Shown: in pieces, positions 5,256-5,337 of the stretch | How positions within the stretch are numbered: the stretch's first letter is position 1 | Layout: each line of letters opens with the position of its first letter | NCBI GenBank assembly: GCA_031289895.1 | Contig: JAITOP010000077.1 | Location: forward strand, 1 to 5,337 | DNA length: 5,337 nt | Reading direction: 5' to 3' | Origin: Prevotellaceae bacterium | GTDB taxonomy: Bacteria; Bacteroidota; Bacteroidia; Bacteroidales; UBA932 | The notes under the pieces: generated by a model | Databases searched by the model: none | What the model was told of the DNA's origin: nothing | The model's input: the letters and a program-made list of their open reading frames with translations, nothing else | Position numbers and translations under genes: made by a program

Positions 5256-5337
5256 ATGAAAACTGTTATGTTAGTTATTGTAACTATGTTAGTTACCACA
5301 GTGAGCGCTCAGAATTTGAAGCCTCTGAAGTTGAATG
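5256..5337 (+). CDS. Secreted or envelope protein, N-terminal fragment (cut by window edge)
   Basis: Only 27 codons are present. They encode a clear Sec signal peptide: a short basic start (MKT), a hydrophobic stretch (VMLVIVTMLV), then TTVSA and QN. Signal peptidase I would cut after A18, leaving Q19 as the new N-terminus; this is the Bacteroidota Q-rule arrangement, in which the exposed Gln is converted to pyroglutamate. The mature protein is therefore probably periplasmic or surface-exported; there is no lipobox Cys. An ATG six bases upstream (5250) is in frame but would add only two residues and spoil the normal MK start. The protein family cannot be told from this fragment. Confidence 0.75.
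   Translation, partial: MKTVMLVIVTMLVTTVSAQNLKPLKLN

Overview
The window is a piece of an AT-rich bacterial chromosome, most likely from the Bacteroidota (probably Bacteroidales-like). Four things point there. Upstream regions carry good matches to the Bacteroidota -7 promoter box TAnnTTTG. No start codon has a Shine-Dalgarno sequence in front of it. The aminotransferase has an N-terminus typical of that phylum. The secreted protein at the right edge has a signal peptide ending in Ala-Gln, as the Bacteroidota 'Q-rule' predicts. No tRNA, rRNA, CRISPR array or insertion sequence was seen.

Layout, left to right. (1) 1-191, minus strand: the first 63 codons of a UDP-glucose 4-epimerase (galE). 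(2) 192-569: a divergent intergenic region made almost entirely of three unrelated short-unit repeats in series (17-18 bp, 9 bp and 16-17 bp units), ending in a promoter. (3) 570-1772, plus strand: a complete aspartate-type PLP aminotransferase, closed by a clear intrinsic terminator at 1798-1827. (4) 1828-2053: a regulatory-looking region with a 12-bp inverted repeat followed by five tandem 28-bp units. Each unit contains a short dyad, and two unit junctions form a complete Bacteroidota-type promoter. (5) 2054-3253 and 3246-4946, plus strand: two P-loop ATPase genes overlapping by 8 bp. The first is a compact ATPase with a C-terminal winged-helix-like region. The second is a larger STAND-like protein with ATPase, winged-helix-like and C-terminal helical-repeat regions. 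(6) 4947-5255: a non-coding tail with AT-rich hairpins. (7) 5256 to the edge: the start of a secreted protein.

GalE and the aminotransferase are ordinary housekeeping metabolism. The notable unit is the ATPase pair with its repeat promoter array. The genes are almost certainly co-transcribed and translationally coupled, and the 28-bp period spaces the -33 TTTG of one unit exactly upstream of the -7 box of the next, with the dyad lying between them like an operator. A switchable two-ATPase module (stress, defence or regulation) is a reasonable hypothesis. No nuclease, protease, TIR, toxin or membrane effector domain is visible, so its function remains unknown.
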